Of a stretch of DNA of 64,000 nt, positions 33,937-43,998 are shown in pieces (within the stretch, counting starts at the first letter, position 1; each line of letters starts with the position of its first letter). Below the pieces are notes generated by a model, which searched no databases, was not told the DNA's origin, and saw nothing but the letters and a program-made list of their open reading frames with translations. This stretch comes from Deltaproteobacteria bacterium (GTDB lineage: Bacteria > Desulfobacterota > Desulfuromonadia > Desulfuromonadales > Geopsychrobacteraceae). Location: positions 1-64,000 of the forward strand of contig JAJRQB010000065.1 in NCBI GenBank assembly GCA_024280485.1. Direction: 5' to 3'. A program made the translations under genes and the position numbers.

Positions 33937-35652
33937 TTAAGCAGTCTGCATCATGCTGTTCAGATATTTTGGTAACCATTCAATTAAAGCATCACTGGGC
34001 ATCGGTTTGGCAAAAAGAAATCCCTGAACCTGTTCACAACCTTCTTTACGGAGGAAATCGAGTTGGTCTTCAGTTTCAACTCCTTCAGCAATGATTTCAA
34101 GATTCATTGCCTGGCCCAGGTGGATAATGGTGCGAGCAATCGTTGCATCATCCTTGTCGGTGGTAACGTCCATGATGAAGGCGCGGTCAATTTTAAGTTT
34201 GTGGACCGGGAATTTCTTGAGGTAACTCAATGAAGAGTAGCCTGTTCCAAAATCATCAATAGCGAGCTTGATCCCCATAGCATCGAGTTTTGTCAGGCGC
34301 TCTATTGCATCACTACTTGTATCCATGAGGGTGTTCTCGGTAATCTCCAGTTCGATAAGGTGGGGTGAAACACTCTTTCGCCGCAAGGTTTCAGCGATCT
34401 TTTCAATGAGATTTTGGTCAGCGAACTGGATCGGTGACAGGTTGACCGCAACCAATAATTCGGGGAGGCCAAGTTGCTTCCAGCGGTTGATCTCATCGCA
34501 AGCCATTTCCAGAATCTGTTCGCCAAGTGGCAGGATAAGACCAGAAGATTCGGCCAGAGGAATGAAGTCGGCCGGAGAAATCATCCCGCGGACCTTGTGA
34601 GGCCAGCGGACCAGTGCTTCAACACCAATTACATTTTTACCATCAATAGAAAACATCGGCTGAAAATGCAGGGTGAAACTCTGTTGTTGAAGAGCATAAC
34701 GCATCTCCTGTTCAAGTGCGCGGTATTCCTGAGCACGTGCATCAAGTTCTGAATCGTAAAATTTGAAATTATTTCGACCTGCAGCCTTGGCTTGATAAAG
34801 TGCAAGGTCAGCATGGCGTAATAGCTCATCGGGGTCATGGCCATGGGTTGGGCAAAGAGCGATGCCGATACTTGTGTGGGCTATGATCTCTTCATTGCCG
34901 AATGTGAAGGGTTCATTGAAACTGGTGACTAGCTTCTTTGCCAGCAGGGTGATGTCGGTTTCGTTGCCGAGGTGAGTGGCTATAACTGCAAATTCATCGC
35001 CGCCGAGGCGTGCGACGGTGTCGCTGGCACGCGTGGAGCTTTTAAGGCGTGCCGAGACTTCTTGCAACAATCGATCTCCTACCGGATGGCCCATGGTGTC
35101 GTTGATCTCTTTGAAGTTATCTAGATCGAGAAAGAAGAGGGCCAACAATTTGTTCCCGCGTAATGATTGGATGATCCCATCGGTTAATTTGAGATAGAAG
35201 AGATTGCGATTAGCCAAACCGGTGAGTGGATCAAAGTGGGACAAGGTGAGCAGGCGTTGTTCGATTCTTTTTCTTTCTATTGCGTAGCGCACGCTACGTT
35301 TGAGCATTGAAACGCTCAACTCCTGCTTGCTCAGGTAATCTGCGGCACCCTGACGGATAACCTCAAGATCATCGAGATGGTCATCGTTGTCAGCCAGCAT
35401 GATAACCGGCATGGCACGCTCTTCCATACTTGAAGAGCGGCGGAGAAGTTCTATGGTGTCGCGGCCATCAAGGCGATAATCAAGAAAGACGAGATCGTAG
35501 TAGCAGGCTTCAAGGGGCCAGAGTGCCTCATTGAAATTGTTGATCCATGTCATGAGCAGGCCATCACCTAGAGCTTGGCGCAGCAATTCTTCAAGCTGTT
35601 GTTGCTCATTGTGACTATTTCCGATGTAAAGAATGTGTACGCGATCAGTCAT
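33937..35652 (-). CDS. REC-GGDEF-EAL c-di-GMP signalling protein
   Basis: ARLGGDEFAVIA; GVEALVRWPHKVRG (divergent EAL as EAL in VEALVRW); IDDFGTGYSSLSYLKKFPVHKLKIDRAFI; IAEGVETEDQLDFL. Confidence 0.88.
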   Translation of the reverse strand: MTDRVHILYIGNSHNEQQQLEELLRQALGDGLLMTWINNFNEALWPLEACYYDLVFLDYRLDGRDTIELLRRSSSMEERAMPVIMLADNDDHLDDLEVIRQGAADYLSKQELSVSMLKRSVRYAIERKRIEQRLLTLSHFDPLTGLANRNLFYLKLTDGIIQSLRGNKLLALFFLDLDNFKEINDTMGHPVGDRLLQEVSARLKSSTRASDTVARLGGDEFAVIATHLGNETDITLLAKKLVTSFNEPFTFGNEEIIAHTSIGIALCPTHGHDPDELLRHADLALYQAKAAGRNNFKFYDSELDARAQEYRALEQEMRYALQQQSFTLHFQPMFSIDGKNVIGVEALVRWPHKVRGMISPADFIPLAESSGLILPLGEQILEMACDEINRWKQLGLPELLVAVNLSPIQFADQNLIEKIAETLRRKSVSPHLIELEITENTLMDTSSDAIERLTKLDAMGIKLAIDDFGTGYSSLSYLKKFPVHKLKIDRAFIMDVTTDKDDATIARTIIHLGQAMNLEIIAEGVETEDQLDFLRKEGCEQVQGFLFAKPMPSDALIEWLPKYLNSMMQTA

Positions 35653-35790
35653 CTGGTCCCAGTGCTCCCCCTCTTTTTTCTATTTAGATTATGTTTGGCT
35701 TGGCTAATAAATATAATCTAATTATCTATGAAGCGCAAGAGTACTACTGCGATATTTTTGTTGTCAGGGGTATAGATAGGTTGTTTTAGC

Positions 35791-36105
35791 TTAGCGCAAG
35801 AATGTCCAGACGCAAATGAGGGCTATAGTTACGGCAGTAGCAACAATCAGTTTAGAACTGGCAGATGATTTTTTTTCGATTTGTTCCTCAAGGCGTGCAA
35901 CGCTAGGGAAACGTTCGATGACGGCCGCGACATGGGGAGCTGTTTTGAGTATGATGGTCAGGTCGCAGCCAGCCTGATGAACTCCTTCATGGTTGCCCTC
36001 TTTCCAGAGGGGACTGTCACTGACATCGTAGATGATGCTTCCGATTGCAACATAGGCAGGCTGGCCGTTCTGGCCGTTAAATTTTGAAAGTTCTTCATGT
36101 GTCAT
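35791..36105 (-). CDS. Cytochrome b5-like heme/steroid-binding domain protein with C-terminal TM
   Basis: 104 aa: LSKFNGQNGQPAYVAIGSIIYDVSDSPLWKEGNHEGVHQAGCDLT; TM KLIVATAVTIALICVW. Confidence 0.75.
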   Translation of the reverse strand: MTHEELSKFNGQNGQPAYVAIGSIIYDVSDSPLWKEGNHEGVHQAGCDLTIILKTAPHVAAVIERFPSVARLEEQIEKKSSASSKLIVATAVTIALICVWTFLR

Positions 36106-36345
36106 GGTCGGTCTCCTTCTGTGTTTTCTAAAACAGGGATTGTCTCTATGTTGACACCCGTGTCGGTTTTAGGCACTTTCAGTTGTCTAGTTAGCTCTCT
36201 GGGTTGAATTTTCACTTTGGGTGAGAATTAATTCAGAGGTTATTCTAACCGCACATTTTACGGCAGTGTATTTATTTGTCTCATTATGCTAAAGAAGATT
36301 GTCTTGTGTGACGCAAAATAATTATTCAATCAAAGGGATCAGCAT

Positions 36346-37161
36346 ATGACAAATATTCAGAAAATCGGTTTTATCGGTGGTGGAAACATGGCCGAGGCGA
36401 TCATTAAGGGCCTACTTGAGGCAGCATTTCCACCCGAGAAAATTATGGTGTCTGAGCCTAGCGACCTGCGTCGTGAGCATCTGTCCGATGCCTACAATGT
36501 TAGTGTTGTTAGTGATAATCTCGAAGTGATTCGTCAATGTGATCTCGTGGTGCTGGCAATTAAACCGCAGATTGCCGATGAGGTTCTCAGCGGAATTGCC
36601 AGTGCCTACCGTAAAGAAACGCTGCTGGTGTCGATTCTGGCAGGTGCTTCCTGTGCGCATATTGAACAGCATTTTGATTCCGCGGCCAGGGTGATACGTG
36701 TGATGCCAAACACTCCGGCATTGGTTGGTGAAGGTGCTACGGCAATCTGTCAAGGCCACAACACCAGTCATGATGACTTGTTGTTAGTGAGCCATTTGTT
36801 TGAAACCGTGGGGCAGGTTCAGGTGATTGATGAGCGCCAGATGGACGCGGTGACCGGTCTTTCCGGTTCTGGCCCAGCTTATGTCTATACAATTATCGAA
36901 GCATTGGCAGATGGTGGGGTGCGTGAAGGTTTACGTCGTGATATTGCTCATGCTCTTGCGGTGCAGACAGTGGTTGGCGCTGCGCTGATGGTGCGTGAAA
37001 CAGGTGAGCACCCGGCAATTCTGCGTGATCGGGTCTGTTCGCCAGGCGGCACGGCTATAACCGGTATTAGTACTTTAGAGAGAAATGGCTTGCGGACCAC
37101 CTTGATGGAGGCGGTCAGCGCAGCAGCTACACGTTCACGTGAGTTAGGTGGCGAAGAATAA
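36346..37161 (+). CDS. proC: Pyrroline-5-carboxylate reductase
   Basis: IGFIGGGNMAEAIIKGLLEA; RVMPNTPALVGEGATAIC; VTGLSGSGPAYVYTIIEALADGGVREGL; VCSPGGTAITGISTLE. Confidence 0.93.
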   Translation: MTNIQKIGFIGGGNMAEAIIKGLLEAAFPPEKIMVSEPSDLRREHLSDAYNVSVVSDNLEVIRQCDLVVLAIKPQIADEVLSGIASAYRKETLLVSILAGASCAHIEQHFDSAARVIRVMPNTPALVGEGATAICQGHNTSHDDLLLVSHLFETVGQVQVIDERQMDAVTGLSGSGPAYVYTIIEALADGGVREGLRRDIAHALAVQTVVGAALMVRETGEHPAILRDRVCSPGGTAITGISTLERNGLRTTLMEAVSAAATRSRELGGEE

Positions 37162-37193
37162 AGTTCATTCTAAAATTTCAAGAAGTCACATTG

Positions 37194-37231
37194 AAGTCGC
37201 TGCGGACATAGGTCTGTAGCGACTTTTTGTT
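37194..37231 (+). terminator. Rho-independent-like terminator after proC
   Basis: aagtcgctgcggac-atag-gtctgtagcgactt followed by tttgttgtt. Confidence 0.65.
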
Positions 37232-37247
37232 GTTAATGTGGAATTTA

Positions 37248-37299
37248 TTCCGCCTCTATGCAATAATGCATTGCGATGCAAGTTTGCATAGAGGCGGAA
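37248..37299 (+). promoter_or_regulatory. Long perfect inverted repeat overlapping the RBS of the downstream activator gene
   Basis: ttccgcctctatgcaa (37248-37263) and ttgcatagaggcggaa (37284-37299) are exact reverse complements; second arm contains the gaggcgg SD-like sequence before ATG 37304. Confidence 0.8.
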
Positions 37300-37303
37300 G
37301 TGC

Positions 37304-38704
37304 ATGGATATGGAAACGAATCAACGTACGATCGAAGAGCTGAATCGTGAACTGAGTGCGATCATCAATTCCTCATCTGATGGTCTCTTTGTCTGTCGGG
37401 CCGATGGCATGGTTATCCGGGTCAATCCGGCTTCTGAGCGTATGCATCATATCCGGGCTGAGGAGGTGCTCGGGCGAAATATCTTCGCCCTGGTGGAAGA
37501 GGGTTTTATTGACCGCAGTGCAGCACTTGAAACGATTCGCAGCGGCAAGCAAGTCAGTGTACTGCAGAACCATCGCGGTCGTAAGCTGATGTCGACCGGC
37601 ACCCCGGTTTTTGATGAACAGGGTGTGCTGGTGTTAGCGGTGGTTACGGTGCGGGATGTGACCGAGATCGATCAACTTCAGCGCAGTATTGAGGAGGAGG
37701 AGACTCGCAGCAGTCAGTTTCGCGAACAGATGTTGGCGATGCAGCAACTCGAGTTGGAGTCGCGCGAGATTGTTGCGCGGAGTCCGCTTATGGTTCAGGT
37801 TCTGCAACAGGCAGTACGTGTTGGTAATGCTGATTCTACAGTCTTGATTCTTGGGGAATCAGGGGTTGGTAAAGGATTGGTGGCTGATCTGATTCATAGT
37901 CATTCAAAGCGTGCTCAGGGGCCGATGATTCGCATCAACTGCGGTGCTATCCCTGATACTTTGATTGAATCAGAGCTGTTCGGTTATGAAAAAGGTGCCT
38001 TTACTGGTGCGCAGAAGGCTAAGCCGGGTTACTTTGAGCTCGCCGACGGTGGCACTCTGTTTCTGGATGAAATGGCTGAATTGCCCGCAGCCGCCCAAGT
38101 GAAATTACTCCGTTTTCTGGAGGACGGGCGGATTGCTCGGCTGGGATCAACGACAGAAACGATTGTGAATGTGCGAGTGCTGGCTGCGACCCACCGAAAT
38201 CTGGAGCAGATGGTCGCCTCTGAGCAGTTTCGTCTGGATCTCTTTTACCGCCTCAATGTTATTCCGTTGACGGTTCCGCCGCTACGTGAGCGTCAAGATT
38301 GCCTGTTGCCTCTTTTGCGTCATTATATTGAACATTTTTCACAACGTAATGGTGTCAACCGTCGCCTTGGTCGGGCTGCAGTTGATGCTCTCTTAGTCTA
38401 CGACTACCCTGGTAATGTGCGAGAGTTGATGAATCTGTGTGAACGTCTAGTGGTCATGTCGGAAACTGAGGTGATAGACCAGGCAGATTTACCGACGACG
38501 GTTCGGCAAGAAGTCGAGCCGCATTGCAACAAGGAACGTCTCTGGCAACAAGGACAGACTCTGTCCGAGATTGTTGCGAATGTCGAACGGCGCGTGCTGG
38601 GTGATATGTGCAGTTATTACAGTAACCAAAGTGAGATCGCTTCGTTGCTCGGGGTGAACCAGTCGACTATCGCGCGTAAGCTCAAAAAGTACGATTTACT
38701 CTAA
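37304..38704 (+). CDS. Sigma54-dependent activator, PAS-AAA+-TyrR-like HTH
   Basis: LILGESGVGKGLVADLIH, ELFGYEKGAFTGAQ, GTLFLDEMAELPAAAQVKLLRFLEDG; C-terminal HTH SEIASLLGVNQSTIARKLKKYDLL. Confidence 0.9.
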   Translation: MDMETNQRTIEELNRELSAIINSSSDGLFVCRADGMVIRVNPASERMHHIRAEEVLGRNIFALVEEGFIDRSAALETIRSGKQVSVLQNHRGRKLMSTGTPVFDEQGVLVLAVVTVRDVTEIDQLQRSIEEEETRSSQFREQMLAMQQLELESREIVARSPLMVQVLQQAVRVGNADSTVLILGESGVGKGLVADLIHSHSKRAQGPMIRINCGAIPDTLIESELFGYEKGAFTGAQKAKPGYFELADGGTLFLDEMAELPAAAQVKLLRFLEDGRIARLGSTTETIVNVRVLAATHRNLEQMVASEQFRLDLFYRLNVIPLTVPPLRERQDCLLPLLRHYIEHFSQRNGVNRRLGRAAVDALLVYDYPGNVRELMNLCERLVVMSETEVIDQADLPTTVRQEVEPHCNKERLWQQGQTLSEIVANVERRVLGDMCSYYSNQSEIASLLGVNQSTIARKLKKYDLL

Positions 38705-38705
38705 G

Positions 38706-38746
38706 ACCGGTTATTATGCAAACCTGCATAATAACCGGTTCTTTTT
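38706..38746 (+). terminator. Rho-independent terminator after the activator gene
   Basis: accggttattatgca-aacc-tgcataataaccggt perfect 15-bp stem followed by tcttttt. Confidence 0.85.
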
Positions 38747-38884
38747 CAATGACAGTTCTTGCTCTCGACGCAATTCTTTTTGCCTTAGAAATCTTCGTTA
38801 CCTAAGAGAAGTTCCCGAAACAGCTGCTATAATTGCTCTTTCTCTGACTCTCACGAGAGTCGTTCTGCTCAGCAAAACAAGGTT

Positions 38885-38900
38885 TGGCACTCTCTTTGCT
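38885..38900 (+). promoter_or_regulatory. Sigma54 (RpoN) -24/-12 promoter upstream of the P5C dehydrogenase gene
   Basis: TGGCAC-tctct-TTGCT, exact GG/GC spacing of the consensus TGGCAC-N5-TTGCW, about 95 nt before ATG 38994. Confidence 0.8.
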
Positions 38901-38993
38901 CTTTACTGAAGCGACAATCGGCGAAGCATCGGCCGTAATTTATGGCCATCTTTTCAGACGATCAATCTTTTATTAAGCCTAAGTGGAGAAATC

Positions 38994-40636
38994 ATGAACC
39001 TTCTTAATAACGCAGTCTTTAAGGTCCCCGTCCCAAGTAATGAGCCGATCTATTCTTATGCTCCGGGGACATCTGAGCGTGCTCAGCTGAAAGTCGCTCT
39101 TGACGAGCTTGCATCAAAAAAATAGAGATTCCGTTGATTATCGGAGGCAAGGAAGTGCGCACCGGCAGGTTGGGGCAAGTGGTTATGCCGCATAACCATA
39201 AGCATGTCCTGGCTGAGTACCATATGGCTGGCGAGGCCGAGATCAAACTGGCGATTGACATGGCGATGGAGGCCAAACCGGTTTGGGAGGCCCTGCGTTG
39301 GGAAGAACGTGCGGCGATTTTTCTGAAGGCTGCCGAATTGCTGTCGGGTAAGTATCGCTACAAGATGAACGCCGCCAGCATGCTCTCGACCAGCAAGAGC
39401 GCCTATCAGGCCGAGATCGATGCCGCCTGCGAACTGATCGACTTTGTGCGTTTCAATGTCGGTTATGCCGAGCAGATCTACAGCGAACAGCCGCCTATTT
39501 CGCCCAAAGGGATCTGGAATTCGCTTCAGCAGCGTCCGCTCGAAGGTTTCGTTCTCGCGGTCGCCCCTTTCAATTTCACCGCCATCGCTGGCAATCTGGC
39601 GACTGCGCCCGCCATTATGGGAAACACCGTGTTGCTCAAACCGGCCTCCAGCTGTGTTTACACACCCTATCTGTGGATGCAGATTCTCAAAGAAGCTGGA
39701 CTGCCCGACGGAGTCATCAACTTTATCCCTGGCTCGGGTGCGCAGATCGGCGGGCTTTGCCTGCCGCACCGCGATCTTGGCGGCGTCCACTTCACCGGTT
39801 CGACCAGGGTGTTCCATGGCATGTGGAAGAGCATCGGTGAGAATATCGCTAGCTACAAATCCTACCCGCGCATCGTCGGTGAGACCGGTGGCAAGGATTT
39901 CATCGTCGCTCATAAGAGCGCTGATTTGAAAAAACTGAATACTGCGATCATCCGCGGCGCCTTCGAATTCCAGGGACAAAAGTGCTCGGCTGCTTCGCGC
40001 GCTTATGTGCCAGAGTCACTCTGGCCAGCATTGCGCAAAGAGCTTGAGCAGGACATCAAGAAGATCAAGATGGGGGCTCCCTCTGATTTCAGGAATTTCT
40101 TCAACGCGGTCATCGACCAGGCCTCCTTCGACAGTATTTCTGAGTTTATCAATTATGCGGCTGACTCGGATGATGCCGAGGTCATTATTGGTGGCGGCTG
40201 TGATGACAGTATCGGGTACTTCGTCGAGCCGACCGTGATTCTGGCTAAAGACCCGCGTTTCCGCACTATGGAAGAGGAGATTTTCGGCCCGGTCATGACC
40301 ATCTATGTCTACCCCGATGAGCAGTACGAAGAAACCCTCGATCTCTGCGACCAGACTTCACCCTACGCCTTGACTGGTGCCATCTTCGCTGCCGAGCGCA
40401 GCGCCGTCAGCTTGGCTTTGACCAAGCTCGAAAATGCTGCTGGTAACTTCTATATCAACGACAAGCCGACCGGCGCCGTTGTCGGTCAGCAGCCTTTCGG
40501 TGGTGCCCGTGCTTCAGGAACCAACGACAAGGCCGGTGCCCGCCTCAATTTGCTGCGCTGGGTCTCGCCAAGAACCATCAAGGAGACCTTTGATGCGGCG
40601 GAGAGCTTCGAATATCCGTTTATGGATGAAGAATAG
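38994..40636 (+). CDS. L-glutamate gamma-semialdehyde (1-pyrroline-5-carboxylate) dehydrogenase, requiring a -1 frame change at A7 (39116-39122)
   Basis: Frame 1 from ATG 38994: MNLLNNAVFKVPVPSNEPIYSYAPGTSERAQLKVALDELASKK*; -1 frame continues IEIPLIIGGKEVRTGRLGQVV...; ALDH features FTGSTRVFHGMWKSIG, ETGGKDFIVAH, GQKCSAASRAYVP. Confidence 0.85.
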
Positions 40637-40724
40637 GACTCAGGATGAAGGCAGAATGACAAAGGTCTTGACCGACCTTTCTCCTTTTTCCTTGTACCTT
40701 TAACCCCATTTGTTCGGAGTAAAA

Positions 40725-41633
40725 ATGTCGATCTTCAACTTTCTGGTTTCAAAAACTATCATGCATGTCCCGGGTCCGATTGTCGGTTTCTTTGCCAAGG
40801 GTTATATCGCTGGCGAGAAACTGGAGGATGCGGTCCGTGTGACCCGGGAGTTGAACGGGCGTCAGATGATGGCGACCATCGACATCCTTGGTGAGTTCAT
40901 CAAGACCAAGGATGAAGCGACCTTTTTTAAGCAGCAGTGTCTTGATATTCTCGAAGCCATCGACCGCGAAAAGATCGACGCTAACCTGTCTCTTAAGCCG
41001 ACCCAGATGGGCCTGTTGCTCGATAAAGAGTTCGCCTTTGCCAATATCCGCGAGATTGTTGCCAAGGCGGCGGAGTTGGGTAGTTTCGTACGGATCGATA
41101 TGGAAGATATCGCCTGCACTGATGCCACGATTAAACTCTATCGGCAGATGCGTGAAGAGTTTCCCGAATACGTCGGTCTGGTGCTGCAGGCCTACCTGCG
41201 CCGCACCGGAGACGATATCGAGAGTTTAAGCGATGCGCCGATGCACTACCGGCTGTGCAAGGGGATCTACAACGAGCCGCGGACCGCCGCCTGGAAGGAC
41301 CCCGTCACCATCAATCGTAGCTTCGTCAAGGCCTTGGAGAGGATGTTCAAGCACAAGGCCTATGTCGGCATCGCCTCCCATGACGAAAAATTGGTCTTCG
41401 AATCCCTCGAATTGATTGAGAAGTACGGCCTTAAACCCGATGATTACGAATTCCAGATGCTACTCGGGGTCGACGAAGAGTTGCGCCAGATCATCGTTGA
41501 TGCCGGTCACCGCGTGCGGGTTTATGTCCCCTACGGTGAGTCCTGGATGCCTTACTCGCGACGTCGTTTGCGTGAGAACCCTTCGATTGCCAAACATGCC
41601 CTGCGTCAAATGCTTGGTCTGAAGCGTTTTTAG
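40725..41633 (+). CDS. Proline dehydrogenase
   Basis: VRIDMEDIACTDATIKLYRQM, GLVLQAYLRRTGDDIE, YRLCKGIYNEP, RVYVPYGESWMPYSRRRLRENP, all PRODH signatures. Confidence 0.9.
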   Translation: MSIFNFLVSKTIMHVPGPIVGFFAKGYIAGEKLEDAVRVTRELNGRQMMATIDILGEFIKTKDEATFFKQQCLDILEAIDREKIDANLSLKPTQMGLLLDKEFAFANIREIVAKAAELGSFVRIDMEDIACTDATIKLYRQMREEFPEYVGLVLQAYLRRTGDDIESLSDAPMHYRLCKGIYNEPRTAAWKDPVTINRSFVKALERMFKHKAYVGIASHDEKLVFESLELIEKYGLKPDDYEFQMLLGVDEELRQIIVDAGHRVRVYVPYGESWMPYSRRRLRENPSIAKHALRQMLGLKRF

Positions 41634-41653
41634 TACAAAAAACAAGAAACTCT

Positions 41654-41691
41654 GACGATGGTCAAACTGGACATTTTGATTGACCATCGTC
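41654..41691 (+). terminator. Inverted repeat / weak terminator between proline dehydrogenase and livK
   Basis: gacgatggtcaa (41654-41665) and ttgaccatcgtc (41680-41691), followed by cttttg. Confidence 0.5.
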
Positions 41692-41754
41692 CTTTTGCGG
41701 GCTAATCTTCGCGTCAAAACAGTGTTTGTTATTATCAAACAAAGGAGAGAAGAG

Positions 41755-42885
41755 ATGAACAGATGCATCCGTACCATCCTGGTCGCCACCTCTGTGGCAC
41801 TGCTGGCCGTTCCGGCTTTTGCTGCCGATACGCTGAAGGTTGGCGTTCAGGCTCCGATTACCGGTAGTTACGCCAACGAAGGGCAGGGCATTGAAAACGG
41901 TGTCCGACTGTTGGCCGAACAGATTAACGCCAAGGGTGGCGTCATGGGCAAGCAGATCGAAGTGGTTGTTTGTGATGATCAGGGCACCGCGATGGCCGCT
42001 GCTATCTGCGCCAAGGACTTGGTTAACAAAGGCGTTTCGATGGTTATCGGTTCCTACACCTCGACCTGTGCACAGGCTGCGCAGAAGACCTATTTCAAGG
42101 CCGGCGTCCTGCAGACTTCCGACGGTACCGCCGACAGTCTGACCGAGAAGGGTTACTGGACCTTCCTGCGCAACTCCTTCCCGAACAGTGCCGAAGCTAA
42201 GTTTGTCGCCAACTACCTGGTTAACATCAAGAAGTACCAGCGTATCGTTGTTATCTCTGACTTCTCAACCTATGCCGACGGCTTGGCAAACGCTGCAGAA
42301 GCAGCAATCGAGAAACTGGGTGGCAAGGTGATTTCGCGTGACAAGATCAAGGCCGACTCCCAGAACTTCACCCCGGTCCTGACCAACATCAAGTCGAAGA
42401 AGCCGGATGCGATCTTCTTCGCCGGTTACTACTCCGATGGTGGCCTGTTGCGCGCTCAACAGATTGCTCTCGGTATTAAGGCCGATTTCTACGGCGGCGA
42501 TGCCAACGACAACCCGGACTTTGCCAAACTGGCCGGTTCTGCAGCCCAGGGCGCTTTCATTGTCAACGTTCCCTCACCGGACGTCCTCCCCTATGAGATC
42601 GCCAAATCCTTCATCGCTGATTACCAGAAGAAATATGGTGAAATGCCGCCTTCTATCTGGGGTCTGATGAACATCGACGGCATGCGTGCCATTATTCATG
42701 GCATGGAGCAGACCAAGAGCTTCGACGCCAAGAAGGTTGTTGACTACCTGCACAACATGTCAACGCCACTTGAGGGGATCACCGGCCAGATCGCCTTCGC
42801 CAAAGACGGTAATCGTAAAGGTGGCGCCTATGTCGTCAAGAAAATTCAGGCCGACGGAACATATGCCAACGAATATGTTCAGTAG
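41755..42885 (+). CDS. livK: Branched-chain-type amino acid ABC transporter substrate-binding protein
   Basis: Signal peptide MNRCIRTILVATSVALLAVPAFAAD; LKVGVQAPITGSYANEGQGIENGVRLLAEQINAKGGVMGKQIEVV. Confidence 0.88.
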   Translation: MNRCIRTILVATSVALLAVPAFAADTLKVGVQAPITGSYANEGQGIENGVRLLAEQINAKGGVMGKQIEVVVCDDQGTAMAAAICAKDLVNKGVSMVIGSYTSTCAQAAQKTYFKAGVLQTSDGTADSLTEKGYWTFLRNSFPNSAEAKFVANYLVNIKKYQRIVVISDFSTYADGLANAAEAAIEKLGGKVISRDKIKADSQNFTPVLTNIKSKKPDAIFFAGYYSDGGLLRAQQIALGIKADFYGGDANDNPDFAKLAGSAAQGAFIVNVPSPDVLPYEIAKSFIADYQKKYGEMPPSIWGLMNIDGMRAIIHGMEQTKSFDAKKVVDYLHNMSTPLEGITGQIAFAKDGNRKGGAYVVKKIQADGTYANEYVQ

Positions 42886-42903
42886 TCGCACCTGAGTCAT
42901 TTC

Positions 42904-42947
42904 GGGGGGCGGGGAGATATTATTTCTCTCGCCCCTTTTTTTTCACC
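42904..42947 (+). terminator. Terminator/attenuator between livK and livH
   Basis: ggggcggggagatattatttctctcgcccc followed by tttttttt. Confidence 0.7.
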
Positions 42948-43101
42948 TTCAAAACGTAATTGCTTAGACAAAAAATGAAGTGAGGGCTGGTGAAAGACTG
43001 CCCTACTGCTTAACTCGCCCCTCAGACGCGAGAAGAGGACAGAATCGTCCTCCCCTGGCTTTTGATTGGCAACTTGCTCATCAGCACCGGAGAGAGTTTT
43101 T

Positions 43102-43998
43102 ATGGATACTTTTCTGCAACAGTTAGCTAACGGCCTGACCATCGGAAGTATGTTTGCCCTGGTTGCGCTCGGCTACACTATGGTCTATGGCGTCATGCGC
43201 CTGATCAACTTCGCCCATGGTGATATGGTCGCGGCTTCGGCCTTTGTCGGTCTGACAATCTATACCCAGGTGTTGGGGCAGGCGGTTTCTCTGGGCGCGG
43301 TGCTTACGATCTTCCTGCTCTCGGCACTTGTGATGGCTGGTGTCGGGGTGGTTTTGGAACGGCTGGCTTACCGACCCTTGCGTGAAGCCCCGCGGTTGTC
43401 TGCGGTGGTTTCGGCCTTGGGGGCCTCGCTGGTCATTCAGAACGGCATCATGTTGATCTGGGGACCGCGCATGCGCATCTTCCCCGAGCTGGTCCCGCAG
43501 GTTTACTGGGATTTCGGTGGAGTGGTAATTAGCTTGATTCAGGTGATTATTCTGGCGCTCTCGCTGGTGCTGATGGTTGCTCTGTATTTATTCGTAGAAA
43601 AGACCCGCATTGGCGCAGCAATCCGTGCAAGTTATATCGATCAGGATGCTGCGCGCCTGATGGGAATTAACGTTAACAGTATCATCGCCCTGATCTTCAT
43701 TATCGGTTCTTCCCTTGGTGCGGTCGGTGGACTGTTTATCGGCCTGTATTACCGTGGCATCACCTTTAATATGGGCTGGCAGTACGGGCTCTATGCCTTT
43801 ATAGCAGCGATCCTTGGCGGCATTGGCAATATCCCCGGGGCGATGCTCGGAGGCATGCTGCTCGGCTTGTTTAAGGCCTTCATCGAAGGCTATGTTTCGA
43901 GCACCTGGGCTGATGCCTTTACCTTTATCCTGCTGATTTTAATCCTGATTGTCCGTCCCACCGGAATTCTTGGTGAGCGGGTTGCGGAGAAAGTCTGA
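43102..43998 (+). CDS. livH: Branched-chain amino acid ABC transporter permease
   Basis: LANGLTIGSMFALVALGYTMVYGVMRLINFAHGD; multiple TM. Confidence 0.9.
   Translation: MDTFLQQLANGLTIGSMFALVALGYTMVYGVMRLINFAHGDMVAASAFVGLTIYTQVLGQAVSLGAVLTIFLLSALVMAGVGVVLERLAYRPLREAPRLSAVVSALGASLVIQNGIMLIWGPRMRIFPELVPQVYWDFGGVVISLIQVIILALSLVLMVALYLFVEKTRIGAAIRASYIDQDAARLMGINVNSIIALIFIIGSSLGAVGGLFIGLYYRGITFNMGWQYGLYAFIAAILGGIGNIPGAMLGGMLLGLFKAFIEGYVSSTWADAFTFILLILILIVRPTGILGERVAEKV

Noticed and set aside
39083-39979. 298-aa minus-strand ORF antisense to the P5C dehydrogenase gene
   Set aside because: Shadow ORF: the plus strand encodes a clear ALDH; the antisense product shows no recognisable motif.
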